From the NCBI GenBank assembly GCA_030848705.1, contig CM061241.1:79989178-80053177 (forward strand): a stretch of 64,000 nucleotides of DNA. The letters are read 5' to 3'. The notes beneath the pieces are model-generated. The model had not been told where the DNA came from, searched no databases, and saw only the letters and a list, made by a program, of their open reading frames with translations. Shown here in pieces: positions 49,619 to 62,246 of the stretch (positions are counted from its first letter, which is position 1; every line of letters starts with the position of its first letter). Position numbers and translations under genes: made by a program. This stretch comes from Heracleum sosnowskyi. Lineage: Eukaryota > Streptophyta > Magnoliopsida > Apiales > Apiaceae.

Positions 49619-52600
49619 ATGACACCAACCAACAAAACTATGTCTCTCACTGGTTTCACATACGAGAAGAACAACTTCACTGCACTGGTGGACTTCGATG
49701 AGAAGAACGCATCATATCACAATATGATGAGGTTTTTCCAGAACTGCAAGCTCTCTAAAGCAATGCTCGAAGCCCCCAAACTATACTTTGAGGTGATTGA
49801 AGCCATCTGGGAATCAGCTGTGTTCGATTCTGTCAATGCTACAATCACCTTCGTTCTTCAAGGTAATGAATATGTGATAAACAGTTATGTCATTACAGCT
49901 TGCTTAATTTTGCCTGAAAACAATAGGTTAGTAAAGCATAATGATACTGATATTGTTAACATGCTAAATTCTATTAACTATGCTTTGCCTACGGCTAATT
50001 TAAGTAAGATTCAAAGAAGAGGTATGGTAAAGGAATGGAGCTTTTTCTTTGATACCATCCTTAAGGTTTTCTCTGGTAAAATTAGCAATTATGATGTAGT
50101 TACCTTTTCTATGCTAGACATTGCTTACATGCTTTTGACTGATAGCTATTATAACTTAGGGTCCTTGATTCTATTTGAACTTGGTGCTAAACTGGGGAAT
50201 AAAGCATCTAGAAGTAAGAATGTATACTATGCTAGATTCTTCATGTTGCTAGGTAACCATGTAGAGAGTAACCTGGTGATCCAATTCCTCGCCAACTCCA
50301 AAGATTGTTTGGTTCAAAATAAGAGAGTCGTTGAGGACTTGAATAGGCTGAACCACAACAAGGTGGTTCAATTGGTATATCCACCAATTTTCAATGCAGC
50401 TCAGGAGGCACAGGTAACTCAGGTAATTTCCCAAATTGTACCTTCTTCCACTGTTATTTCTTGGATTTCAAGTGCCACTATGGAGGCTGGGACTTTCCAA
50501 CAGCCTCATACCCAAGTGGCCACCTCTAAACTTCCAAAACCCAAATCTAAAAAGCCAACCTCAGATGCCTCTCATAAGGCACATGTTGTAAAAACTACCA
50601 AAACCCTTGAAGGGAGTGTGAAGGTGGTAGTAAGTGGTGAGGGAAGAGGTGAACATCAAAGAAACCCCAAGAACAAGGAGGGTGAGATTAGTGTATCCCA
50701 GCCTAGCCACCCTGTATCTTCTTAAAAAGATACAGTGGTTGAAAAGGAATCAAACTTATCCCTAGTGACATCCTCCCAAAAGGATGTTGCTATTGAAAAT
50801 AGTCCCCAACCAGGGACACAACACAAGAGGGATGGGGACACCAGAAGCCCTACAGATACAACTAAGGCCTATGAAAGGAGAAAGAGGTCTAAGACATCTA
50901 GGGTTGCACATGGATCACACACAATGCAAATGGCACCATCACAAAGTCAGTTTGATGTGGCTCTGGTAAATGTGGAGTCACAGCCCCACTCTTTACACAT
51001 TCAAACTGAAACAGAAATTCCAAGCTCACCCACTCTCTCTTTAGATGTGGACATGATTCACACATCTATTCATGATTCTTCATCTTTAACCTTCTCGGAG
51101 AAGCCCCACTCTAAAATTGGTGGTCATCATCTTCTTGATGATTTATTGGACCACCAATCCATCATTTCTGGGACTTTGGCTCCATCTGTGGCTCTTAACT
51201 TACAATCAATCTCCACAGATTCAGCCATAGTCTCAATTTCTAGAGCTGCTCATTTTTCTTCATCTACGGATATTTCTCATCCGTTGACAAGTGTTTGTCT
51301 GTCTACGGATATGCCTCAAAGCAGCTATCCATTGACATATACTTCTACTACCTCTACGGATACTCCTTCCACACTTGAACTTCAAATTTCAAATATTACA
51401 ACTTCAAGTGTGGATGAGTTAGTAGTAGTTCAAACACTTTTAGGATTGAGGGAAGGGAGTGAAGCTACTGAGAGTGAGGGGCTGGCTTGCAACCAGGCAA
51501 AAGGAGAGGGAGAGAAAGAGGGACAGACTATTTCTTCCAGTCTGGTAAGAGTGAGCAATGAGGGTTCCACCTTAGTAGGTGAAGGTGAGGGTGTGAGCTA
51601 GGGGGAGCCCCTGATGGAAGAATAGAGAAAAAATGAGAGAAATGCATGTACATGAGCAATGAGGATGGAAGACACAGCCATTGCAAGTGAGTTAATGGAT
51701 GTCAATGAAGCAGACAGGGAGAGGTTGTTCCAACTTAAATATCAAAATGAGTTGGATCAAGTCAACCTGAATGTTGAGACATTTACTCATCCTGATCCAA
51801 CCTATCAAGTCTTGGCTGGACAGGGCAATGTGGAGGCAGAAAGGATGTTGAATTTGGTACACACCACTGAATTAATGTCTAGAGCAAAATAAGCAATCCA
51901 AAATCTGCCTCCAGGAGCTGATGAAGACTTTGAATATGATGAATAAAGTGATGATTCTGAGAGTGGTGAAGGAGGAGAAGAAGGCCCTTCCACTCTACAA
52001 GAGATGCCTCCTTGGTTGTTTTCAAACTCCTATGTTCACAATGACACCAAGGCAGTCATTCTCAAGAATTATCAAAGGGCACATGGTGAAGCTCAAACAT
52101 CCAATCATTTGCATGCCACTACAGTTCAAAATATTATGGCATCCCTTCAGCTTCATCAGGCCCACATCCTTCAGCAGAGAGCCAACACAGATGACATCAA
52201 AGGCCATCTTGATGGGGTAAAAGATGCTATAGAAAGGAGAGTTGATGCAGTTGCTCCTTCTACCTCTCAAAGATTAAAGCAAGACATCTGGTGAAGGATG
52301 TGGTTGCCTTTACTGTGAGGATGGAGAAGATGGAGAAGCAAATGGACACCTTCTTGGCCAACCAAAGCTTATAGACTCAGCTTCTGCAACAGTTATTGCA
52401 GGCTACTGGTGTTACTCAAACCTTTGATGATAACAAAAAGGGGGAGAGTGCACTAGTGGTCTCTGAAACAGTAACCACTTCAGTCAAAGGTGTGTCATCA
52501 AGTCAGGGGGAGCCACCTCAAATTATTTTAAATCCAAGTGAGTTTCAACTCACAAAGGTGGTCTCTCCTCCAGCCAAGGATGCTCAAACCTTCCTCAATT

Positions 52601-54063
52601 CTGAGAGGTTAATCAAGGAGTCCATCTTCAAGGCTGTGACTTCATCATCATCCAAGTCGGTTCATGTCCACACAACCATCTTGAAAGTTCTCATTCCTGA
52701 TACTATTGTTCTGCAAAAAGAATATGATGCTAAACATTCAAGTGTCAAGGAGTTTGAACCAATCTTCAGTGGCATGACTAGATCTCCACCTAGACATCAT
52801 GGCAAGAACAAATTAGAAGTGGACTATCCATTCCCCAAGCCTGATGATTCTAAGGTGTTAGCAGCTCTAATCAGGAATCTCAAAACTTCTACAGATATAG
52901 AGCTCGAACAAGGGATGGCTGTTATCTACAGAAATGGTAAAGAAATTCACATCACAAGCAACCATCCCAGGTTCAATAAAGTTAAAAGAGTAGAGATTGC
53001 CAAATTAAAGAGAGAAGCCAATCCCTAGGGGTTTGAATCTACACCTGAGAAACAGGCTAGATTGGCCCAAGAACTAATGAGGGAGATGGAAGAAGAAAGT
53101 AGTGAGGCTGTAGAGAAAGAGGCCCCTACTAAAAGAAAATTGAAGAAAAGGAAGACAGTGCCAAAGGTCAAGCCTATCAGATGGAAGAAAAGATCAAATA
53201 GGCATGTCTCTCCTGAGAAAGTGGAAGAGAAGAGAGATACAAGGAGAAGAATTGTCTTTGAAGACCCCATTCCAGCTTTAACCCAATTTTAAACCACCTT
53301 CCATGAGACTCGTGTAGAGCCCAAAGAAGAGCCTGTTGAGTTTGAAAACTTGGTTTTCCCTAAGTTCATCATTGAAGCTGAAAAGAAGTCAAGGAAAAGG
53401 GAACCAGTTAAAAGAGCTCAACAAGGACCAATCAAGCTGAATGTTGCACCAAAAGCTGCCAAGCCAGTTGAGAACGAGACAAACTTTATGTACATTGCAG
53501 AAATACAGGAGTACTCAACCATGGATCTCTTCCTTGATGAAGTTAGTGAAATAAGAGGCACAGACAAATTCAGATATCTGCCTGAAAGACTAACCTTTGT
53601 CTACAAAGGAGGGAAGGTGGGAGCATGGCCCTTGTAACAAGTGCTGAATGAAGGATATTCCACCTTGGTGAAGGTTTTCTCAGGCTTCAAGAACACAAGG
53701 GGATTTTCTGAGGTTGCAAGAAGTGCCATTTTGAAGAAGATTGAAGAAATTAGGAACAGCTGGAATTTTCCTGATAGTTTGCCAAGAAAAATGAAGATCC
53801 CTTACAATGGACAAAGAATCCATCTCCAACCTTGCTGGATGATGGAATTCAAGGATGACAAGGGCTGTAAAAGATTCTTCAGGATTGAAGATCAATTGTC
53901 AAAGGCTAGCACTAAGTACCTTAGATGGTTGCAAGGCAAGCTGGATCCAAAAATTGCTGAAGAAGATGCATTCTACAGGAAACTTCAAGATCAAATCAAG
54001 GCCAATTATGCTAAGGAAGGGAGACAAAAGATTCAGCCTCCAAGAGAGAAGAAAAAGAATTAA
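49619..54063 (+). pseudogene. ORF3 of element C, broken
   Basis: The start is MTPTNKTMSL. The N-terminal domain carries KEWSFFFDTI and VYYARFFMLLGNH, matching ORF3 of elements A and D. A Pro/Ser/Thr-rich middle follows, with CTACGGAT words inside the coding sequence (about 51265-51365). The last third is Lys-rich with a domain around FVYKGGKVGAW and SEVARSAILKKIEEI. Stops lie at about 50723, 51599, 51890, 52372, 53026, 53290 and 53635, and a one-base loss near 52289 shifts the frame. The undamaged form would be close to 1480 residues. I see no signal peptide or clear membrane segment. The function is unknown. Confidence 0.82.
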
Positions 54064-54238
54064 ATCTGCTCAGTCTAGAGGAGCACTCTCTATGTAAATC
54101 TCTCTGCTCTTCAGTATTTCAATAATGTAGCTTAATACAATTTTTACTGTTTACTGTTTAGTTGTTAGAAGTGGTTTTGTTATCATCAAGACTCTTAATT
54201 TATGTATGATTCTCAACCAGGCATAAATTGGGGGAGAT
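54064..54238 (+). other. element C 3' end and polypurine tract
   Basis: This is a short non-coding stretch after ORF3. It ends in AATTGGGGGAGAT (54226-54238), the plus-strand primer, directly before the right LTR. Confidence 0.85.
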
Positions 54239-55393
54239 TGTTAGGAACTATGTTGTTTCTTGATGATAACTAGACTAACTTAGTTAAAATTGTATAAGTA
54301 AAAATGTACCCTTCAATGGATAGCAGGCTTTTGCAGTATCTGTAGAAGGGTAGTTTATCTACGGATAAGACTCAATGTAACATGCTTGTGGAATCCTGAT
54401 GAATAATCCTGATATGCAATCCTGACATGCAATCCTGATATGCAATCCTGACATGTAATCCTGATATGCATTCCTGATATGCAATCATGATGTACAATCC
54501 TGAGGTGCAGTCCTGATGTGTAATCCTGGTGTAAAAGTTGGAGTATTAGTTTTTAGGCTGAATAAGTCATGTTGACTATTAATGGATATGTAGAATAGGG
54601 AGGCTAATTATAAATAGTCTATGCCTCGTAATTTTACATAAGTGAAATTGACTGTATACGAATAGCAACATTAGCCTTCTACTGATGTGGACAATATAAT
54701 GTCTACGGATAGCAGTACTAGTCGTCTACGGATATGGTCAAGATACTCTCAACGGATACAACTCAAATAGCTTCTACGGACACACTCTGTACTTTGTGAA
54801 AGGGACAGTTCAGACAGAGCACATGGGTTGACAGATTTCACAGAGCATGGAAACCAGCATTTCTGGAAAACTCACGAGAAAAAGAAGCATTCTGTTTTGT
54901 CTGGTCAAAAGTAGCATTTCTATAAAAGACAATCAGCCAAGAAGGGCAAGCTACCAACACATGGACCACTACTCAGAATGGAGAAACAAGGATTTTGGAC
55001 AAATTTACTTTTTTATTATTAGTTGTTTGAAATATCTTGTAAACTTGGGATATATAACCAAGTGTAGCATTATTCTAGAACTCAAGAAATCAGTTAGGCA
55101 ATTTAGAGAGCACAAGGCAATATCCTTTGTAAATTGCTGAAGCTAGAATAGTGTGTATGCAGTTGTGTGTTTATTCATAAACATCACAGAGATTTCTTTT
55201 AATAAAAATCTCTTAGGTGGATAAATCAATCCACCTGAATTTTTAATTCTTGTGTCAACTTTATCTTACTTGTTTTTCTGTTCTTGAATTTATTTACATA
55301 TCATCTCTGTCAAGAACCAAAGAATTTTTATAGATTGTATTCAACCCCCCCCCCCCCCCTTCTACAATCTAGATTCATTGTCTGGGAATAACA
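54239..55393 (+). repeat. element C right LTR
   Basis: A near-copy of 42116-43258 with the same word arrays and TATA box. It has one or two extra AATCCTGAYATGC units and a few substitutions in the CTACGGAT words. Confidence 0.95.
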
Positions 55394-55520
55394 GGTAGTA
55401 TTGCTAGTTCAGTCATTGTCTTACCGATAGTCATTCTGATACAAAGTCAATCTTGCGTACTTAAACTACACAAAAGACAGTGGATAAAAGGAGTATCAAA
55501 AAGACAGAGAAACAAATATT

Positions 55521-55565
<45 letters not shown>

Positions 55566-55845
55566 CAAGAACAATACCGAGCTCTTAAAGACAAACAAAG
55601 TGAATTAAATTCTAGCTTTGATTATAATATTTAAGCCACTAGAATTAGTTTACTTGTATTTAAAGACTATCTAGCGGATCATAATCCCTGGTAATTATCT
55701 GGAACTGTTTTTAAGCATTTGATCTTTTTATTACAAAAAATAGAATAATTCATGTCGAATTTTATTCTAAATTTGTTTTAATTAGTTTGATAATCATTCC
55801 CTATAATTTGTACTGTAATTGTAACACCTTTCAAGTTTAATATAA
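55394..55845 (+). repeat. element D left LTR, second part
   Basis: It continues the LTR after the second GGTAG copy. It matches 61085-61515 (ACCACTAGAATTAGTTTACTTGT, TTCATGTCGAATT, CAAGTTTAATATAAG) and then departs abruptly at about 55846. A (CT)n run lies at 55528-55560. Confidence 0.82.
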
Positions 55846-56566
55846 GACTATCGGCAAGACTATTCAATAGTCTTGCTGGTAGTTTTTGTAGAATACAATT
55901 TTCTTTATTATTTTTATAAGTCTTACAGTTAGATTTGTACTAGTAAGACTATCGTTAAGACTATCTAATTGACTTGCCGATAGCCATTGTAAATATTATT
56001 TTATTTATTTTTATTTATTCTAATTTCTATTCGAGTTTGTACTGGTAAGACTACCGGTAAGACTATCCAATAGTCTTACCGACAGTCTTTGTAGATGTAC
56101 TGTATATATTGTTTTTTCTTTTTTCCTCAAAGACTATCATAGTCTTAAAAGCTCAAATTTTTTTACTTAGCTTACTTTTGCTCTCACGATTATACACGCA
56201 GATACACACACACTACACGAACTGCTGTCCATTTTTCTTCTATTTCTCAGTCGATTCTCAAGCATCTTTGATTCTGAACACATATTCTTACAGATCTCAT
56301 CAAGAGCTTTTGTTTGAATCATTAAAATCGAGATTTTGTCAAGGTTTTAAAATTGGGATTTTTTTGAAAATCGGTTGAATTCTTAATCGTTTTCAATCAT
56401 TGATTTTAAGTTTGAGAAATCTAAAAATGGGGTGTTGTTCGTAGTGTTTTAAAGATCATTATACTTAAAATTCGTTAATTTTGGTGAAGTTTGAATTTTT
56501 CGGATTTTAATTAGTTTTTAATCCTTAAATTCGAAATATTAATTGAATTTTTCTTGTTTTCTAAAA
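55846..56566 (+). other. element D spacer upstream of ORF3
   Basis: This is non-coding. Positions 55846-56100 hold about eight AGTCTTACCGATAGTC-type words arranged as palindromes, such as AAGACTATTCAATAGTCTT. Downstream is a leader-like stretch. Confidence 0.65.
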
Positions 56567-59500
56567 ATGGCTATCGAAATTGTCAAAAACAATTTTCATG
56601 GGTATTTTGATCCTTTAAAATGTCATGTTGAACGTTTTAGGCCATGGATTCGTTTTTTAAATGAGCATTCTTATGTCCGACATGCTATTTGCCTTAATGC
56701 TGACTTAAAATATGAACCATTGCGTTTACTGTGTTCCTTTGCTGTTGTGTCCAATGATTTGACTTCTTTCGCATTCACTATTAGTGACACACACTACACG
56801 GTAAATAAGGGTGTACTTTGTGATGTTTTACAACTTCCCAAAGAAGATTTGGTTAATCTACCCACTGATGCTAACCTAACTCAATTTTTCACAAACATTC
56901 ATTATCAAGGTCCAGTAGATTTAACAAAACTTTCTAAAAGCAACTTGGTCAGTGAGTGGGATGTGTTCTTTGATACCCTGGCCAAAGTTTTTAGTAATTG
57001 CACAAAAACCAATTTTCATAATATTCCATCTCTTCTTCAGTGCATTGGTTTTGTAGTTGCTCAAAATCTTAGAATCAATATTGGTCATCTTATCTGGAAT
57101 CAATTGTTTAGGAGAGTTGCAAATGCTAAGAGTGATAATGTAGGTGGTAAAAAGGTCAAATGTTTCTATCCTCGTTTCCTCACTCTTATCATTGATCATG
57201 TGTTTTCCGATGATCATAAGGAGTTGTTTAGAATTGGTGGTTATGATACTTCTCAAACCACACATGCTAAATTTTTTCAAAGATTAAACTCCACATTGTC
57301 CCAGTGGTCATAACTCCTTTCATGACCCAATTTATTCCTCTTCCTGCCTTTGGACCGCAAGTTCCCGAACAACAACCTTCAGTGGATGAATCCACCCCAG
57401 CTGGAACTTTGGAGCCAACTCCACTACATGTAGTACATCCTAACTCTGTATTTACCTCTGGTACTAGTATTGAAACCCAAGTGGTTGTTAGGGCTGACCA
57501 AGAGGTTGTAGAACCACAACCTCTAACCCATGTCATAGAGCCAAACACCGAGTCAACAACTTCCTTGACCTCTCCGCCTGTACATAAATTACCTGTCAGG
57601 AGAAGTAGTGAAGTTGTAACTGAGAGTGATCCCACAGCTCTGCCTCCACCAAAGAAGAGAAGAACACTTATTGAGGCATCTGTAAGCTCATCTGTATCCT
57701 CCCAATAGGATATGGATTTTTAAATGGCCAATGAACCGCTTCTAGAGACATTCTATCAACATGATGAATCTATTGAACTTCTCCATAAGGCCATGACATC
57801 CTAACTGAGTCAAGCATACTCCCATTACTCACAATGGGAGAAGACGTACCATTAGTTAATACTCAGGACACAGTGAGAGCAGAGCACCCGCAACTTGTTA
57901 CAGTGCCTACCAATAACATCATAGGGAAAATCTGATTCTTCACCACCAATAACATAATCATTTTCTCCCCTTTCAGAGGGAACATCTCTGGCTCCCCTAA
58001 GGGATTTTCCACTCGCAGATGTATCTGGAGGAAGTGGAAGGCAACTTGGTAAGTTTGTCACTGAAGAAATTCAAAGTTCAAATCCAAATGATTTGACAGA
58101 CTTTACTTAGGATAGGGATTTGCGAACTCCCATTGCACCACCACTGACCTCTCTTGAAGGGGCTAGGGTGATTTCAATTGCAGGTACATCAGACCAAGGA
58201 ACAAGTAGACAGCTTATGTTGAGAGATGAGAGGCAAACACAGAGTGAAACACATGCACGTGAGACGAGTGAAACACTTATGAGAGAAATTAAGGTGAGTG
58301 CACACACTGACGCAAACATTGCATTGTTGTTAGCCAAAATAGCTGAACTACAGGAACAATTATCCAAAACCTAGGCTGAGAAAGAACTTTTGAAAGCACA
58401 AGTGGTTGAACGGTCTTCTTCTTCCACCTCTGTCAACACTCAGCTGGGACTGCTCAAAGATGATGTTGATAATCTGAAAACATTGTGTATCCCCAAGCTC
58501 AACTCCCTTCAACAATCTCAACTCCAAGTGACTTCAGACCTTTCTGCATTAACAGAACATCAAGCTCATATCTCAGACAATGTTAGGGGTATAGCTTCAA
58601 TATCTGCAAGGGCGATCTCACTTCAGGAATAAGTAGAAGAAAATCAAAGGGTTGATGATGCTAGATTTGCAATGCTCGAAAGTGAAATGCTACATCTCAA
58701 TGTCGGAATGAAGCACTTGTATTTCATGATCAATAATTCTCATGCACCTAATGATGAACATAAAGATTTCTTTGAAGGAGATGACAGTGCTGGAGGCAAT
58801 AGAGAGGTAAATCCTGACACTCATAAGTCTAAATTTGTAGAGGATTCCTCAACTAAGGGGGAGAAGCTGTAGGAGCTGCTGAAAAAGATAACAAGGGAAA
58901 AGGAAAACATTCTATGCTTGATGATAACTTCTACTATGGTGGTGAACAAGATGACTTTGATCCATTTAGTGTCCCGGAGGAACCTGCTTATGAGGAACTT
59001 TTTGGTGAAAAAAGAAACTGAAGTAGAAGCTAACTTTGATGACTGGGAAGAAGAAGCTCCATTTGACCCTGAATTTGAAAAAGAAGTAAAAAAGTAGCGG
59101 GCAGATCTTAGAAGAAGAGAAGATGAGCTTCATAGAGTATATGAAGTTATCACTCAAGAGACAGAAATGTAAAAGCTTGAAAATGCATAAAAACAACGTC
59201 TTCATAGTCTTAAAGTTAAACAAAGAGAAATGGACGTTAAACTAAAATTGGGTGATAGTTGGGATAAATCTAGGGAAGTGTTTGCACTCCCTCAAAGAGG
59301 CACAAATAATGATCGTAGTTTTCTTCAAGTTCTTGACAAATACAGGACTGTCAATCTAGATAATTCAGTGTACATGAAAGCTTTGAATGCTGAAATCTCA
59401 AGGATTACTACTGGATTTGACAGAGTCAGAAATGAAATGTATATCTATGTCTATAGTCATGTTGGATCATTCACGGTCTCACTTCACTTCTTTGAGAACC

Positions 59501-59967
59501 AAACACTGTCAGAACTTTGGGTCCTTATGAACAAGGTTAGCAGGATATCTCACTTGAATGAATTGCTTCGTGATCAACTTAAGGAGTTTGCTAGAAAGGC
59601 CAGTCATCAGGTTGTTCATGTGCCCTATGAAGTCAAGTTCTATACAGGTAAAGTAATTCAGACCTGATGTGTGGATCCTGAATCTCTGAAGAAATATTCT
59701 GCCATGCATCTTGTGAAGCTGGAAAATATGTTAAGGACTTCTGGGTTTGCTACTCAGGAAAAGACTGAAGTTGCTGACATGATTCAAGACTATTGTGCTA
59801 TTCACATCAAGAAGTATCCTCGGTTGAATAATAGGCAGAATAAAGTCACAACTCACCCAGTTAGACCAGAAGGTCTCATATCTGAAAGTGATCATGTCTT
59901 TGATAAAGAATTGTTAAGCACCTTGGTAGATTCTGAAGAAGGTGAGATTAGAGATGAAGACATGTGA
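56567..59967 (+). pseudogene. ORF3 of element D, broken
   Basis: The chosen start MAIEIVKNNF (56567) is the Met nearest the domain. The N-terminal domain reads SEWDVFFDTLAKVF and then YPRFLTLIIDHVF, the counterpart of the motif in elements A and C. A frameshift lies near 57310. Downstream, a Pro-rich and then likely coiled-coil region (AKIAELQEQLSK, 58330) carries several stops (57705, 58372, 58630, 58870, 59097 and others). The last 200 residues contain FYTGKVIQ and a helical domain, as in element C. It is shorter than in A and C, about 1130 residues. The function is unknown. Confidence 0.78.
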
Positions 59968-60223
59968 ACTGAAGCTCAAGTTTTATTGTTATATGTCTAG
60001 AGCTTATGTGAATCAAGATAGGATCCATGTAATCATATGTTCAGTCTAGAGGAACATCTATCTTGTAGTTATCTTTATTGTTTGAATCCGGCAAATGTTA
60101 AATATAAACCAGAACTTTCTGTTATTTACTTAACTCTTAAAGTCTTATCTTTTTCTTGTTTATTAGTTGAGTTATCCTCTAGGTATTTGGTTGTTATTGT
60201 CTAACAAACAAATAGGGGGAGAT
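59968..60223 (+). other. element D 3' end and polypurine tract
   Basis: Non-coding. It ends in AAATAGGGGGAGAT (60210-60223), the polypurine tract before the LTR. Confidence 0.8.
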
Positions 60224-61657
60224 TGAAAGGCATATGCTCTGACCTATTTGTAAACACCGAGAATTCGACTCAACTTAAAAAAGAATGTAATAAGTAAATA
60301 ATATACAAATTGTCACATGAATCTTAGAAGATAATATCAGTCAAAGTGAATGAAGATTAAAGTTAATCTATAGACTTGGAGTAATTCTACATTGAAAGAA
60401 GTTCATTTATTTGATCAAGCCTCAGTGAAGTATTGAAGAAAGTGGATTTATTAAAGTGACAGAGATTTCAACAGTGTGACAAAAAGTATACATGTTACAA
60501 AGTTTGATAAAGGGAAAAGAAAAAAGAACCATTGCTTAAAGTCAAGAAATGAAGAACAGTCATTGCAGTTAGTCACTCATGAACCAGACAATACATTGAG
60601 TGTCAACATCATACAGTGAAAGTTCGTCATTATTTTCAGTGGTTCAAGAAATGGTTTTGCTATCAAGAAATTGTATTAATTTTTTTTAATTAATTAAATA
60701 AGTTAATTAATTTATTCAATAAATTAATTCAATCAGAATTAATTTATTCCTTAAATTAATTAAAAGATTAATTAAATTAGAATTAATATAATACTAGAAT
60801 GACTTTAAAAATACACTGGTAAGACTATCCAGGATAGTCATACCAGTAGTCATTCTAGTACAATTGGTAGTCATACCGATAGTCTTTCTAGGATAATAGA
60901 TAGCCTTATTGGTTCATCATATAGTCATACCGATAGTCATTCTAGTACAATTGATAGTCATACTGATAGTCATTCTAGTACAATTAATAGTCTTACCGGT
61001 TCACAGATAGTCTTACCGGTTCATCAGTAACCCTTTTGATTGTCATACCGATAGTCATTGCAAGTCAGTTGATTGTCTTGCCGATAGTCATATTAAGCCA
61101 AGCATAGTCCTACCGATAGTCATTGCAATACTAATCAGCAGAGTCATTTTGTTACAAGCTAATTGCGCACAAATATCAAAAAAAGGTAGTTGAAAAAGGG
61201 TGTGAAGAAAACAAGACAGAAGCATTCAAAAGTATCATCATCTCTTCTCTCTCTGTTTAAAGAACACAACACCTAAGCTTTTAATTCTAACAGTGTAATC
61301 AATTCTAGTATGTATTGTTAAATCTAAACCACTAGAATTAGTTTACTTGTTGTTCTAAGACTTTTTAGCAGATCATAATCCATGGTAATTATCTCAAACT
61401 GCTTTTTAGCATTCGATTTTTTTATTACAAAAATAGAAAAGTTCATGTCGAATTAGTTTGATAATCAAACCTTGTAATCTGTACTGTATTTGCAACACCC
61501 TTCAAGTTTAATATAAGTTATATTCAACTTGAATCTTGTTTCATTTTATTCCGCACTAATTTGTTCTTGGATTATTATATCACGAACCGAACAAATTCGA
61601 TAAAATAGTATAGTTTGTATTCAACCCCCCGTTCTACAAACATATCAGGACCTAACA
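60224..61657 (+). repeat. element D complete LTR
   Basis: This LTR is 1434 bp, from TGAAAGGCATATG to CCTAACA. The stretch 60810-61140 is a dense array of ACCGATAGTCATT / AGTCTTACCGG words. A polypurine tract precedes it and a primer site follows it, so it has worked as both a 3' and a 5' LTR. Confidence 0.92.
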
Positions 61658-61671
61658 ATTGGTATCAGAGC
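61658..61671 (+). other. primer-binding site after element D LTR
   Basis: ATTGGTATCAGAGC is identical to the site in element C. It complements initiator tRNA-Met. Confidence 0.92.
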
Positions 61672-61756
61672 TGGTTGATTGACACACAAATCAAGATCCT
61701 TACTTTTCGTGATTTATCAAGAACGATTAATTTTTTACTTTTCATAAAAATTTAAG

Positions 61757-62246
61757 ATGTCTACTCAAAAAGTTGGAGCCGTTAAAATTCCAATGTTTAG
61801 TAGAGAGCATTATGTCATGTGGAAGAAGAAGATGCTTTTATTTCTTTAAGTGGCAAATCCAAAGTATCTTGGTGTATTGAAGAAAGGTCCAAAAGTTCCA
61901 ATGGTTATTGAAGAAGAGCGTATTGAGAATGACCTTGTTGTTCAAGTTGCAAGGACTTATCCTAAAGATCCAAAAGATTATACAACTGATGAAAAGGAAG
62001 ATGCTTCTCTGAACGCAAACTTATAGTTAATTCTAGTTGATTGTCTGGATCCCATTATGCGCAATCATGTGTTGAATTGTAAAGATGCTAAACATATTTC
62101 GAAAATGATTGAGATAATCAATGAAGGGACAGAAGAAGTAAGAGAGAATAGAATGGAAATTTTTACCTCTGCATATGAGCACTTCAGATCAAATCCAGGT
62201 GAAGGTATCTCTGAAGTTTTTGAGAGTTACAACAAATTCATGTGTT
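61757..62246 (+). pseudogene. element D gag fragment
   Basis: The frame opens MSTQKVGAVKIPMFS, like the gag of element C. Stops follow MLLFL (about 61847) and NANL (about 62024). The core EGTEEVRENRMEIF and SAYEHFRSNPGE matches the C gag, then the frame is cut at KFMC (62246), where unrelated repeat DNA begins. Capsid C-terminus, zinc knuckle and all of pol are missing. Confidence 0.88.

Larger units (their letters stand above)
42116..55393 (+). mobile_element. Sirevirus-like copia retrotransposon C, complete structure
   Basis: LTRs of 1143 bp and 1155 bp both start TGTTAGGAACTATG and end GGGAATAACA. The TSD GGTAG is exact (42111-42115 and 55394-55398). The order is LTR, primer site ATTGGTATCAGAGC, gag, pol, ORF3, purine tract AATTGGGGGAGAT, LTR. 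The 13.3 kb length, copia domain order, long gag with a second zinc knuckle before protease and an extra ORF after pol fit the Sirevirus (SIRE/Maximus) lineage. The LTRs are very similar, so insertion is fairly young. Stops in pol and ORF3 suggest it is no longer autonomous. Confidence 0.95.
41379..62246 (+). mobile_element. rearranged Sirevirus-like copia element D, carrying nested element C
   Basis: The order is: LTR start TGAAAGGCATATG (41379) to 42115, element C, LTR continuation 55394-55845, ORF3 region, purine tract, complete LTR (60224-61657), primer site, broken gag to 62246. The left LTR lacks its last 145 bp or so and is fused straight to the spacer upstream of ORF3. The second LTR is followed by a primer site and gag, so it serves as a 5' LTR. 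This is the pattern left by a tandem LTR-internal-LTR-internal array after deletions. No TSD can be paired, because the right side is truncated. Confidence 0.8.

Noticed and set aside
54847..55140. 97-residue frame in the right LTR of element C
   Set aside because: The equivalent frame is not kept open in the left LTR, and the region is the LTR transcription start area.
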